Notes under the pieces: generated by a model | Seen by the model: the letters and a program-made list of their open reading frames with translations, nothing else | Database searches by the model: none | What the model was told of the DNA's origin: nothing | Part shown: positions 46,410 through 54,660 of the stretch, one piece after another | Layout of the letters: every line of letters starts with the position of its first letter | How positions within the stretch are numbered: position 1 is the first letter of the stretch | Position numbers and translations under genes: made by a program | Assembly (NCBI RefSeq): GCF_001424945.1 | Contig: NZ_LMCW01000012.1 | Span: 2,642 to 66,641 of the forward strand | Direction: 5' to 3' | Length of the DNA: 64,000 nt | DNA from: Rhizobium sp. Root1203 | GTDB lineage: Bacteria; Pseudomonadota; Alphaproteobacteria; Rhizobiales; Rhizobiaceae

Positions 46410-46539
46410 AAAAAAACCGCCAGGTTGACTAGCGGTTGGTCGGGATCGGTTTGCGTCTATCTACTCACGCGTTTTCCCACCTCCGCACAACAGCGCGGAA
46501 GTAATAAAATCGGGAAACATATGCACAAGCGGATGACAT
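46410..46539 (-). promoter_or_regulatory. Transcription attenuator of the DAHP synthase gene
   Basis: Read on the minus strand. A pause hairpin pairs TTTCCC (46512-46517) with GGGAAA (46473-46478) and, inside it, ACTTCCGC (46495-46502) with GCGGAGGT (46479-46486). The 3' arm can instead pair with the segment CCCGACCAACCGC (46432-46444) as an antiterminator. That segment contains the 5' arm AACCGC of an intrinsic terminator, AACCGC/GCGGTT (46432-46437 and 46415-46420), followed by T residues at 46410-46416. Ribosome stalling at the Phe/Tyr codons of the leader peptide would free the antiterminator. Confidence 0.82.
46465..46539 (-). CDS. Aromatic leader peptide of the DAHP synthase attenuator
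   Basis: The 24-codon peptide contains Tyr7, the cluster Phe11-Tyr12-Tyr13-Phe14 and Trp21, an extreme aromatic content. The cluster lies in the 5' arm of the pause hairpin, where a stalled ribosome would change folding. The stop is at 46465. No strong ribosome-binding site is seen before ATG 46539, but the stop of the preceding gene is only five bases upstream, so translational coupling is possible. Confidence 0.78.
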   Translation of the reverse strand: MSSACAYVSRFYYFRAVVRRWENA

Positions 46540-46544
46540 GCGAG

Positions 46545-46790
46545 CTAGCTACAGCAATACGCTCGCGTTGTCACCCCGATAAATCGAGAGGTCGTCTCGA
46601 TCCGGTCGCGCTCCGAAGCTGGCTGGTGGCTCGAAGCGTCACCCCACGACTCCCATGTCTGCACGCCGAGGTCGTCTGCCAGATGGGCTGGCAAGCGCGC
46701 CAGGTGTTTCCGCACCCACGTCCTGGTCGCATGGGTGCGCTGGCGGGACCTGAGTTGTTGCAGCTTCTCGATGATTGTCTGAAGTGTCAT
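46545..46790 (-). CDS. Small DUF1127-like protein upstream of the attenuator
   Basis: The 81-residue product begins MTLQTIIEKLQQLRSRQRT and contains VRKHLARLPAHLADDLGVQTW, resembling the Arg-rich helix and Leu-x-Asp-Leu-Gly end of DUF1127 proteins. AAGGAGG lies seven bases before ATG 46790. Its stop is five bases before the leader peptide start, so it may share a transcript with the DAHP synthase gene. It is divergent from a LysR regulator. Confidence 0.75.
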   Translation of the reverse strand: MTLQTIIEKLQQLRSRQRTHATRTWVRKHLARLPAHLADDLGVQTWESWGDASSHQPASERDRIETTSRFIGVTTRAYCCS

Positions 46791-46845
46791 CGCCTTGCCT
46801 CCTTTCCTCAAGATCGTGCGATCCGATGAAAGCCTAGCCATCGAT

Positions 46846-46879
46846 TGACTTTCAGACAAACAAAATGATATGGTCTCAT
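46846..46879 (+). promoter_or_regulatory. LysR-gene promoter with a candidate LysR-type dyad
   Basis: -35 TTGACT (46846-46851), 17-base spacer, -10 TATGGT (46869-46874). The dyad ATGA-N7-TCAT (46865-46879) fits the T-N11-A pattern of LysR-type binding sites and overlaps the -10 element, suggesting autoregulation. The divergent small gene could be a target. Confidence 0.5.
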
Positions 46880-46906
46880 AAATCAGAAAAATTGAAAGAT
46901 GAGACG

Positions 46907-47806
46907 ATGACATTTTCGCTTCGCCGTCCCATTCCTTTGCTCGACAACGATGTGTTGCGCACGTTCGTGGCAATCGCCGAAACGGGCAATTTTTCGACTG
47001 CCGCCGAAGCGGTTTTCCGAACTCCGTCGGCTGTTTCCATGCAGATCAAGAAGCTCGAGGAGCAACTCGGCGCGACGCTTTTCCTGCGGGATGCCCGCTC
47101 GGTGTCGTTGACGCAGCACGGAGAGGTCCTTCTCTCCTACGCACGAAATATTCTCGCGTTGTCGAACGAGGCCGTATCGCGCTTCATCATGCCCGAGCTC
47201 AGCGGCGTCGTCCGCCTCGGCGCACCGGAGGATATCGGCGAGCGGCTGCTGCCAAGTATCCTCCGGAGCTTTGCCGACAGTTTCCCCGGGATCATGGTCG
47301 ACGTTACGATCGACATGAGCATGGGCATCAGGAAGCGCATGGAAGAGCAGAGGCTGGATCTGGCGCTGATCAACTGCGCAACGCGTCCGCTGCCGACCGA
47401 CGGCGAGATCGTGTTTCGCGAGAGGCTCGTGTGGGCGGGCGCGAAATGCGGCACCGCCCATAGACGTGACCCTTTGCCGATCTCCATCTGGGAAGAGGGC
47501 TGCATCTGGCGCTCGGAAGCGCTGTCGCAGCTCGAGCGCATGAAGCGTGATTATCGTATCGCCTTTCTCAGCGGTCACACCATGGCCCAGCGCGCCGCCG
47601 TCGTCTCCGACCTGGCGATCGCGCCGCTGCCGCGCTCCTATGTCGGTGAGGACATGGCGATACTGGGTGCGCAGGAGGGACTACCTGAACTCGGCTCCTT
47701 CGACATCCGTCTGTTGACTGCCTCGCAGATGTCAGGGCCGGTCCAAGCCGTGGCAGAAAGCATCCGGTTCGCCTTTGCGGAAAAGGCGAAGGCTATTGCC
47801 GCTTGA
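46907..47806 (+). CDS. LysR-family transcriptional regulator
   Basis: The 299-residue protein has the HTH VLRTFVAIAETGNFSTAAEAVFRTPSAVSMQIKKLEEQLGATLFLRDARS and a C-terminal sensor domain starting PELSGVVRLGAPEDIGERLL, resembling LrhA/HexA-type regulators. ATG 46907 is used; the frame is open to 46865. It is divergent from the DUF1127-like gene, a pairing also common elsewhere in rhizobia, to my recollection. Confidence 0.9.
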   Translation: MTFSLRRPIPLLDNDVLRTFVAIAETGNFSTAAEAVFRTPSAVSMQIKKLEEQLGATLFLRDARSVSLTQHGEVLLSYARNILALSNEAVSRFIMPELSGVVRLGAPEDIGERLLPSILRSFADSFPGIMVDVTIDMSMGIRKRMEEQRLDLALINCATRPLPTDGEIVFRERLVWAGAKCGTAHRRDPLPISIWEEGCIWRSEALSQLERMKRDYRIAFLSGHTMAQRAAVVSDLAIAPLPRSYVGEDMAILGAQEGLPELGSFDIRLLTASQMSGPVQAVAESIRFAFAEKAKAIAA

Positions 47807-47908
47807 GAAATCCGAAGGGGTGAAACCTTTTGCTTCCCAGTGCGTTGAAAGACCGCAGCAGTCCTGGCGACTGCCTCAGGGAGCCATTTCAAATAAAGGA
47901 TTTCCAAA

Positions 47909-48061
47909 ATGACGACTACGGTTAGAATCGGTGCCGCCATCGTTCTTCTGCTTGCGCTGACCTCCTGCGCCAACACCATCCGCGGTGTCGGGCACGATAC
48001 GGCCAATGCCGTGAATGCCACGCAGGCCGCCGGCCGTTCGGTGGATCGCGCTGTACAGTAG
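47909..48061 (+). CDS. Entericidin-like small lipoprotein
   Basis: The 50-residue product has a hydrophobic signal with lipobox Leu-Thr-Ser-Cys (Cys20), then CANTIRGVGHDTANAV, the hallmark of entericidin EcnA/EcnB proteins. These form an antidote/toxin pair of membrane lipoproteins linked to stress; only one is here. AGGA lies eight bases before ATG 47909. A near-EcfG element, GAAAC-N16-CGTT at 47822-47846, differs from the consensus by one base. Confidence 0.82.
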   Translation: MTTTVRIGAAIVLLLALTSCANTIRGVGHDTANAVNATQAAGRSVDRAVQ

Positions 48062-48070
48062 CGGGCGGCC

Positions 48071-48418
48071 TTATAGCGCTGCCGGTGGGTACGCCTTGAC
48101 GAGACCACCAGAGACATTCAATCCTGCGCGGAACGCCGCATAGGCTGGATGCTGGCTCGACTTTGCAGCTTCCATCAGGCGAATCTGGAGGCGTGGCGGT
48201 GCCGCGTCTCCTATCCATCGCCCCAGATTTTCGAGCTTCAACGAATGCAGGAACGAAGCGCGTGCGGCTTCGTCGAGATGACGATGCAAGCCTTCGATCA
48301 CATTGTCGTCCTGCGCGGGGTTTTCCAGGAGAAGCGCGATGTAGGACTTGTCCTGCTCTCCAAGCGCTGAGAACTTGGCAGCGATCGTTTCGCGATCTGG
48401 GAACGGGGCGGACGTCAT
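48071..48418 (-). CDS. Hypothetical protein, 115 residues
   Basis: The product begins MTSAPFPDRETIAAKF and is rich in helical segments (LGEQDKSYIALLLENP, GLHRHLDEAARASFLHSLK). No motif or family recognised. It ends ten bases beyond the converging entericidin-like gene. Confidence 0.65.
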   Translation of the reverse strand: MTSAPFPDRETIAAKFSALGEQDKSYIALLLENPAQDDNVIEGLHRHLDEAARASFLHSLKLENLGRWIGDAAPPRLQIRLMEAAKSSQHPAYAAFRAGLNVSGGLVKAYPPAAL

Positions 48419-48571
48419 CTAAATCTCCATTGGATCTGTTCGGCGCGACCCGCGAGTCGCCCGACGAAGCTCGCGCGGCTTATAAGGCAGCGAGGGATGC
48501 GCGGAAATACCCGTATAGAAAAAGGCCAGACACCGGGTATGAGTGGCGTAGTCATGGCGGGTCAGAATACC

Positions 48572-49567
48572 CTACAGACCGGCCTTCACTCTTTCCGCAA
48601 TATCTGCCGGGACCCACTTGGTCCAGAGATCGGCATAGTTCCTCAGGAAATAGAGCGCCGCCTCGCGGTTGCTCTCCTTGTGCTCGTCCTGCCAGGCCAA
48701 CACGTCGTTGATCGTGCTGTTGTCCCAGGATCGCTTCTTCAGGTAGTTCGCCACCGGTGGCGCGCGATCGACAAAGGCCCTCGTCATGATCGTAAAAGCG
48801 CGCGATACCGGATAGGAATTGACCTGAGGGCGGGCGCAACCCGGAACGATGGTGCAGCTCTCCCACTCCGCCTTGTCGTGGCCGACGCCGAAGCCCAGCC
48901 GTGTCATGTCGTATTTTCCCAGAATTGCCGTCGGCGCCCAGTAGTAGCCGAGCCAGCCGACCTTCTTTCCGAACGCGGCGGCGATTGAATCATCGAGCCC
49001 TTGCGGTGTCCCGGTATCGACCAGACTGAAGCCGTCGCTTCCTGCGCCAAGGGCACGGAATAGGTTCGCCGTCGTTATCTGGCAGCTCCAGCCCGCCGGG
49101 CAATTGTATACGCCGCCTTGGGAGGCGTCCGGCGTGGGAAAAAGCTCGGGATGCTTCAGTGCGTCCTGCACGGTACGAATGTCGGGGTTTGCATCGGCGA
49201 TGAATTTGGGAATCCACCAGCCTTCGACGGCCCCGTCGGACAGAATCTCGGCAGCCTGAACGATGCGGTTCTGCTTGACAGCCGCGTCGAGTTCCACGCG
49301 TACCGAGCCGACCCAGAATTCGGAGGCGACATCGGGCTCGCTCTTTTCGTTCATGGACAGGAGTGTGGGCTTCGTGTCGCCGGGGACGATCGTGACCTTG
49401 CAGGCATAGCCGGTCTCCAGGATGATCTTGTCGAAATTCGCGGCGATGCTGGCAGAGGGCCAATTCATCCCGGCAATGGAAACATTGCCGCATTCATCCG
49501 CAGCGGCAGTGCCCGCCACGCTCAGCAATCCCGCGGCGACTATGATCGACGTGCAAAAAGCTCTCAT
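48572..49567 (-). CDS. Glycine-betaine/proline-type ABC transporter binding protein (ProX/OpuAC)
   Basis: The 331-residue periplasmic protein has a signal peptide (MRAFCTSIIVAAGLLSVAGT, cleavage near AAA-D) and an OpuAC-type fold. Aromatic residues that build a choline or betaine box are visible (GMNWPSA, EFWVGS, GYYWAP, WTKWVP). No ATPase or permease gene is adjacent, so it works with a transporter encoded elsewhere. ATG 49567 gives the cleaner signal peptide than the open ATG 49594. A dyad lies upstream at 49604-49642. Confidence 0.88.
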   Translation of the reverse strand: MRAFCTSIIVAAGLLSVAGTAAADECGNVSIAGMNWPSASIAANFDKIILETGYACKVTIVPGDTKPTLLSMNEKSEPDVASEFWVGSVRVELDAAVKQNRIVQAAEILSDGAVEGWWIPKFIADANPDIRTVQDALKHPELFPTPDASQGGVYNCPAGWSCQITTANLFRALGAGSDGFSLVDTGTPQGLDDSIAAAFGKKVGWLGYYWAPTAILGKYDMTRLGFGVGHDKAEWESCTIVPGCARPQVNSYPVSRAFTIMTRAFVDRAPPVANYLKKRSWDNSTINDVLAWQDEHKESNREAALYFLRNYADLWTKWVPADIAERVKAGL

Positions 49568-50110
49568 TTGCTGTTCCCGCTTTTGTACAAGCACCGGCAG
49601 ACTACACGCTCTGCAGATTGCAGGGGATCATCTGCAGCGTGTCTCTTGGCCGTCGCTTTGACGCCGATGCTGGCGTCTTGAAAAGGAGCCTACCCCTTCG
49701 CATGGGGAAATCAACGCTCTTCTGAAATATGGGAGAGGATTTTAAGCGGCTGATTTAAAATAGTTAATTTCGACGGAATCAGCGCTGTAGCACAGCGCGA
49801 GTCTGCGGTTGCACGACCAAAAATCAAAAAAATCCGGAAATTCATCTTTGCTTAATGGCTCACTAACTCTCCGGTAAGATTGTGACGCTATGAGTTGTTG
49901 CGTGGCGGGGGACATCCGCTGCTTCTCCGGATCAGGTAGTGCGTCCCGGAGAAAGCGAGTTTCGTCGTGTATGGGCGAATGCGCCAGAGTATTTCGGCAA
50001 GCCGCGCGATCTCAACGAGGTCTGCGCGGCTTTCGCATTTTCGGCGGTTGCGATTGACCGATGAGGAACGGTCGTTGTAGGCCGGTGGCGACCGTTCGGA
50101 GCTCGCGACA
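49568..50110. other. Intergenic region between proX-like gene and cobQ
   Basis: Contains an imperfect dyad around CTGCAGAT (49604-49618 with 49630-49642) upstream of the binding-protein gene, and a perfect hairpin GCGCTGT-AGC-ACAGCGC (49782-49798). A 41-codon frame from GTG 49939 to the stop at 50064 translates to a protein-like sequence (EYFGKPRDLNEVCAAFAF) but has a weak ribosome-binding site. No cobalamin-riboswitch core was found before cobQ. Confidence 0.45.
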
Positions 50111-51565
50111 ATGACAAAAGCCATCATGCTGCAGGGAACCGGCTCTGACGTCGGCAAGACGGTGCTGGTGGCCGGGCTCTGCCGGCTCGCCGCCAATCGC
50201 GGTATAAGCGTGCGTCCGTTCAAGCCGCAGAATATGTCGAACAACGCAGCCGTGGCCGACGACGGCGGAGAGATCGGCCGGGCGCAATGGCTGCAGTCGA
50301 TGGCGGCACGGGTGCCGTCGTCGGTGCATATGAACCCAGTGCTGCTGAAGCCGCAATCGGAAAACGGTAGCCAGATCGTCGTTCAGGGCAAGGTCTGGGG
50401 ACAGGCGAAGGGACGCGATTACCAGAAGCTCAAGCCGCAACTGCTCGACTACGTCATGCAGAGTTTTTCCCGCGTTTCCACCGGGGCCGATCTGGTTATC
50501 GTCGAGGGAGCGGGATCGCCGGCGGAGATCAATCTCAGGGCGGGCGACATTGCCAACATGGGGTTTGCGACGCGCGCCGGCGTGCCTGTCGTGCTGGTCG
50601 GCGACATCGATCGCGGCGGCGTCATTGCGTCGTTGGTGGGAACGCATGCGATCTTGTCCGATGAAGACCGAGCAATGATTTCTGGTTACGTCATCAACAA
50701 ATTTCGCGGCGACGTATCACTGTTCGACGACGGTATCGCGGCTGTCGGGCGTTTCACGGGCTGGTCGAGTTTGGGCGTCGTGCCGTGGCTGAAGGCCGCC
50801 TCGCGTTTGCCGGCCGAGGACTCCGTGGCGCTGGAACGGCTGGCTCGGAGCGGCGGCGGAGCACTGAAGGTTGCTGTCCCGGTCTTGCCTCGGATTGCGA
50901 ATTTCGACGATCTCGATCCGCTGAGGGCCGAACCGGATGTCGATCTGGCGTTCGTGCGACCGGGCGAGCGGATACCCGCCGATGCACAGTTGGTCATCCT
51001 GCCCGGCTCCAAAGCGACGATTGCCGATCTGGCGGATCTGAGGGCGGCGGGCTGGGATGCCGATGTGACGGACCATGTGCGGCGGGGGGGACGCGTCATC
51101 GGAATTTGCGGCGGCTATCAGATGCTCGGCGTGAAGGTGCAAGATCCCGAAGGTGTAGAGGGCGGCGCCTTGGAAGCCGAGGGTCTTGGCCTGCTCGCGG
51201 TTGAAACCGTCATGGCGCCGGAAAAGACGGTGCGCAACAGCGAAGCGACGTCGGTCGAGTGTGGCGATCCACTGTCAGGCTATCAGATCCACCTTGGTGT
51301 GACCCGTGGTGAGGATTGCGGCAGGCCGTTCGCCATCGTGGACGGTAAGCCTGATGGTGCCGTTTCGGGCGATGGGCGGGTCACGGGGACCTACCTGCAT
51401 GGTCTTTTTTCCAGCGACGCCTACCGGTCCCGGCTGCTCCGAAGCTTCGGTCTTGCCGGCGGGATACGGAACTACCGCGCAGGCGTCGAGCAGGCGCTCG
51501 ACGAGATCGCCGCCGAGCTTGAATTCCATCTTGACGAACGTTGGCTCGGCGAGCTGCTCAGCTAG
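50111..51565 (+). CDS. cobQ: Cobyric acid synthase
   Basis: The 484-residue enzyme amidates adenosylcobyrinic acid diamide at four side chains using glutamine and ATP. The N-terminal P-loop-like MLQGTGSDVGKTVLVAGLCR and the C-terminal class I amidotransferase nucleophile in GICGGYQMLG, with GTYLHGLF, are diagnostic. GGAG lies nine bases before ATG 50111. Its stop overlaps the stop of the converging ClC gene by four bases. Confidence 0.95.
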   Translation: MTKAIMLQGTGSDVGKTVLVAGLCRLAANRGISVRPFKPQNMSNNAAVADDGGEIGRAQWLQSMAARVPSSVHMNPVLLKPQSENGSQIVVQGKVWGQAKGRDYQKLKPQLLDYVMQSFSRVSTGADLVIVEGAGSPAEINLRAGDIANMGFATRAGVPVVLVGDIDRGGVIASLVGTHAILSDEDRAMISGYVINKFRGDVSLFDDGIAAVGRFTGWSSLGVVPWLKAASRLPAEDSVALERLARSGGGALKVAVPVLPRIANFDDLDPLRAEPDVDLAFVRPGERIPADAQLVILPGSKATIADLADLRAAGWDADVTDHVRRGGRVIGICGGYQMLGVKVQDPEGVEGGALEAEGLGLLAVETVMAPEKTVRNSEATSVECGDPLSGYQIHLGVTRGEDCGRPFAIVDGKPDGAVSGDGRVTGTYLHGLFSSDAYRSRLLRSFGLAGGIRNYRAGVEQALDEIAAELEFHLDERWLGELLS

Positions 51566-53352
51566 ATCTCGCCCGACACTTCCCGGCGGCGGCGGTCGAG
51601 CTCTTCGCTGTAACGGCGCAGCGTGTGGGCCTCGCTCAACTGACCGACCACCGTTCGCTCCACCAGATTGTTGACGACGGCGAGTGCTTCGCTTTCGGTC
51701 TTGTCGAAGATGGCGGCGGCCTGCTTGGCGTTCATTTGCGGTTGCAGGAAGTCGTTGCGGTAGCGCACGAACTGGTCGACGCCGTTGCTGTCGTCATCGC
51801 TGTCGGTCAGGCTTGCATAGATCTCCGGAACCAATACCAAACCTGCATATTTGCCGCTGTCCTCTACAAGAATGACGCGCTGTGCGGAGCCGATCGGAAA
51901 GCGCTCCTTGAATTCCTCCATTGAAATGCCTGCCCTGGCGGTCTTCACGTCGGCGCGCATCAACTTGTCGACGGTCAGATTGCGGATCCAGCCGACATCG
52001 TGGGCGCTACGGATGCTTTCGCCACGCAGGTGGAAGCGCCAGGTGGCGAAGGAGTAGCCGAACGTGCTGCGGACCACCAGTGACGAGCTGAGGACGGCGG
52101 CGAGCACGAGTACGGTTATTGGAAAGTCGCCGGTGATTTCGAGCGCGAGAAACGTCATGGTGAGCGGCCCGCCGATGACGGCGACCGCGAGCGAACTCAT
52201 GCCGACCACGGCGTAGATGACGGGTGTTAGAGTGGCGTGGGCAAAATAGGGGGCAGAATAGGCAAACAGCTTGCCCAGCAGCGCTCCCATGAACAGGGAT
52301 GCGAAGAACAGGCCGCCTCTGAAGCCCGAGCCGATGGATATGGCTGATGCAAACGACTTCAGCAGGAAGAGGCCGACCAATATAGGGATGGCAACTTCAC
52401 GGTCGAGGTTCAAGTGCAATGCGCCGTGGCCTGCCGAGAGCACCTGCGGTGTCACGAGGGCAAGCAGGCCAACGATAACGCCGCCAAGCGCGGGTCGCAG
52501 CGGTGGGGCGATCGAACTCCTTCGGGCGAGCTCTTCGATGAAGGCAACGCCCTGCATGATCAGAATACCGACGCCTGCGCAAAACGCGCCGAGCAGCACA
52601 GCCGGAACGTAATCGGCCGGCATGACCGATCCGAACGAGCCGACGTCGATGACGAAATCGCTGCCTGCAAGAAAGCGCGCCACCTGCGTCGAAACGAGTG
52701 CGGACACGACGACGGGCGTCAGCGATACAATCGTGTAGGTGCCGATGATCAATTCGAAGGCGTAGAAGGCGCCTGTCAGCGGTGCGTTGAAGGCGGCCGC
52801 GATCGCGCCGGCTGCGCCGCAGCCCACGAGAACGCGCAGGTCCGAGCGGCGCAGTTGCAGCTTGAGCCCAAGCTTCGAGGCAATGCCTGACGCCAGCTGC
52901 GTATAACCGGCTTCAAGTCCCACGGAAGCGCCGAAGCCATTCGAGATCAGGTTCTGGACGGCCACCAGGATGCTGTCCGTCAGAGACAGGCGGCCACCGT
53001 GGAGCGCATTCGCCTCGATCGGGTCGACCATCGGCTTCTTGCGTGTCTTCGCCAGGATGAACATCAAGAGACCGAGCAGCACGCCGCCGCAAACGGGCGC
53101 TGCAAGCAGGAGGAACTTGTTGTCGATCTCGGAGGAGCTCAGCCTTTCGACATCGCTGATGCCGAAGATCAGGCTATGCATCTCGCGGGAAACGAGACTC
53201 ATGCCGGTGACCGCTAGGCCGGAGGTCACCCCGACGATTGCGCCGGCGATGACCATGCCCATTTCGCTGCGGCGCAGGAGTGCACGCATGCGTCCCGCAT
53301 CCAACAGAGTGTGAAGCGGGCCGTACCGGCGGAGATCGATTTTCAGGAGCAT
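51562..53352 (-). CDS. ClC-family chloride channel/transporter with CBS-like C-terminus
   Basis: The 596-residue protein has about 12 to 14 membrane segments and a cytosolic tail containing paired regulatory repeats (DKLMRADVKTARAGISMEEFKERFP). The filter-helix motif usually GREGP reads GLEAG, retaining the gating Glu. GFRGGLFFASLFMGA corresponds to the GxFxP motif. It lies inside the cobalamin region but has no known role there. The gene converges on and overlaps the end of cobQ. Confidence 0.88.
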   Translation of the reverse strand: MLLKIDLRRYGPLHTLLDAGRMRALLRRSEMGMVIAGAIVGVTSGLAVTGMSLVSREMHSLIFGISDVERLSSSEIDNKFLLLAAPVCGGVLLGLLMFILAKTRKKPMVDPIEANALHGGRLSLTDSILVAVQNLISNGFGASVGLEAGYTQLASGIASKLGLKLQLRRSDLRVLVGCGAAGAIAAAFNAPLTGAFYAFELIIGTYTIVSLTPVVVSALVSTQVARFLAGSDFVIDVGSFGSVMPADYVPAVLLGAFCAGVGILIMQGVAFIEELARRSSIAPPLRPALGGVIVGLLALVTPQVLSAGHGALHLNLDREVAIPILVGLFLLKSFASAISIGSGFRGGLFFASLFMGALLGKLFAYSAPYFAHATLTPVIYAVVGMSSLAVAVIGGPLTMTFLALEITGDFPITVLVLAAVLSSSLVVRSTFGYSFATWRFHLRGESIRSAHDVGWIRNLTVDKLMRADVKTARAGISMEEFKERFPIGSAQRVILVEDSGKYAGLVLVPEIYASLTDSDDDSNGVDQFVRYRNDFLQPQMNAKQAAAIFDKTESEALAVVNNLVERTVVGQLSEAHTLRRYSEELDRRRREVSGEI

Positions 53353-53619
53353 GGCAAGGAAACTAGGCGGGCAAGGGCCCGGTCAAGGGCGAGGGAGGAG
53401 GGTGACGAATGCGACGGCATCCGCTTGCGGTGCAATTGCGGCAAAAGCCCGGCGATGGCAACTGTTTTTTGAAGGATTAAGTCACTGATAAAAGACGATA
53501 AATATGGTAGGCATGATCGTCTTTACGGTTCGTCGCAATGGTTTTCTCATTCCACTGCGCACAGGCAAGCCGATTGACTTCCCTCCGGCGCTTGCCTAAC
53601 CATGAATCCATAACGGATG

Positions 53620-53985
53620 GTTCCGGACCGCCAAAAGCGTTTCGGATGAAAAGGGAATGTGACGGGGCGGACCCATTCAGGGCGCTTTCATCACAGCCGA
53701 CCCCGCGACTGTAGAGCGGTCAGGGTCTTCCGTCCGGCGTCGGATGCGTGTTACCGGCTGTCTGCATGGCGCAGGCGGGTGAGGCGGGGACGATGACGGA
53801 AAAGCCACTGGTAGTGCAAGCATGATCAGCCGGGGCTGGACGCCTCTTTGTCTACGAATCGTCCGCCTTTTCATGATTGCCGCCGGGAAGGCGAGGAAGA
53901 TCCGCTGGCACGATCAGGGCAACCGGTTTCCGGTCCACCCCGATCGCGGCCCGCACCCGCGAGCCAGGAGACCTGCCATATCGTG
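53620..53985 (+). promoter_or_regulatory. Cobalamin (adenosylcobalamin) riboswitch upstream of cobP
   Basis: Core elements appear in order: AAAAGGGAATGTGA (53650-53663), GCCGACCCCGCGACTGTAG (about 53695-53713), AAAGCCACTGG (about 53801-53811), GCCGGGAAGGCG (53882-53893) and the B12 box GAGCCAGGAGACCTGCC (53961-53977). It should fold and repress cobP-W-N-O when cobalamin is abundant. At about 360 bases it is long, with extra sequence between CCACTGG and the GGGAAGGC element. Boundaries are approximate. Confidence 0.88.
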
Positions 53986-54041
53986 CCGGGCGCAGAGCCC
54001 ATCCATGGGGTGACGTCCCCGCTGCCAGCACGGAGGTTGTC

Positions 54042-54134
54042 ATGGCTGAACGGCAGATCTACCGACCGCGTCACGCGGTCGTCGCACCGATTGTTTGCAG
54101 GCTTAGTCTGCAGATCGGATCTTATTTCCCATGA
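54042..54134 (+). CDS. 30-codon ORF translationally coupled to cobP
   Basis: It begins [20 protein letters not shown] and ends SYFP. The start ATG has GGAGG five bases upstream, the best ribosome-binding site in this operon leader. Its TGA overlaps the cobP ATG (ATGA). The RNA inside the ORF forms a perfect 8-bp hairpin, CGACCGCG with CGCGGTCG. It may be a leader peptide through which the riboswitch controls translation of cobP, since it contains the nearest strong ribosome-binding site after the B12 box. Confidence 0.6.
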   Translation: MAERQIYRPRHAVVAPIVCRLSLQIGSYFP

Positions 54135-54655
54135 ACACCTCTTCTTCGGGTGCCACCTTCGTTCTGGGTGGCGCGCGGTCTGGAAAGTCGCGCTTTGCCG
54201 AACGCCTGGTCGCGGCAACTGGTCTGGAACGTCACTACGTGGCTACGGGGCGCGCCTGGGATGAGGAGATGCGTGCGAGGATCGAGCAGCACAGAACAGA
54301 TCGCGGCGATCTCTGGACCACCCATGAGGAGCCGCTCGACCTGGTCGGATGCCTTGCGGCCGTCGATGGCGAGAAGCATGCGATCCTGGTGGATTGCCTG
54401 ACGCTCTGGGTTACCAATCTGATGATGGCGGAGCGCGACATGGCGGCAGAGTTTGCTGGCCTCGCCGCCTATCTGCCGACGGCGCGGGCCCAGCTCGTTA
54501 TCGTTTCCAATGAAGTCGGCCTCGGCATCGTGCCTGAAAACAGCATGGCGCGGGATTTCCGCGACCATGCCGGCCGGCTGCACCAAATGATCGCGGCGGA
54601 AGCTGCGAATGTGTATTTTATCGCGGCTGGACTGCCGCTGAAGATGAAGGGTTGA
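54131..54655 (+). CDS. cobP: Bifunctional adenosylcobinamide kinase/guanylyltransferase
   Basis: The 174-residue enzyme (CobU in enteric bacteria) phosphorylates adenosylcobinamide and then transfers GMP to it. The P-loop [15 protein letters not shown] is near the N-terminus. [26 protein letters not shown] and [11 protein letters not shown] are family blocks. It overlaps the preceding 30-codon ORF by four bases and is followed after five bases by cobW. Confidence 0.95.
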   Translation: MNTSSSGATFVLGGARSGKSRFAERLVAATGLERHYVATGRAWDEEMRARIEQHRTDRGDLWTTHEEPLDLVGCLAAVDGEKHAILVDCLTLWVTNLMMAERDMAAEFAGLAAYLPTARAQLVIVSNEVGLGIVPENSMARDFRDHAGRLHQMIAAEAANVYFIAAGLPLKMKG

Positions 54656-54660
54656 ATTCC

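Noticed and set aside
49939..50064. 41-codon GTG-start frame before cobQ
   Set aside because: Some protein-like sequence but only a weak start signal; mentioned under the intergenic entry instead.
53491..53524. Inverted repeat AAAGACGAT/ATCGTCTTT upstream of the cobalamin riboswitch
   Set aside because: Perfect 9-bp arms but no T-tract, no adjacent promoter element and no known operator match; not strong enough for a feature.
53563..53597. Inverted repeat AGGCAAGC/GCTTGCCT before the riboswitch
   Set aside because: No T-tract on either strand, so not called as a terminator.
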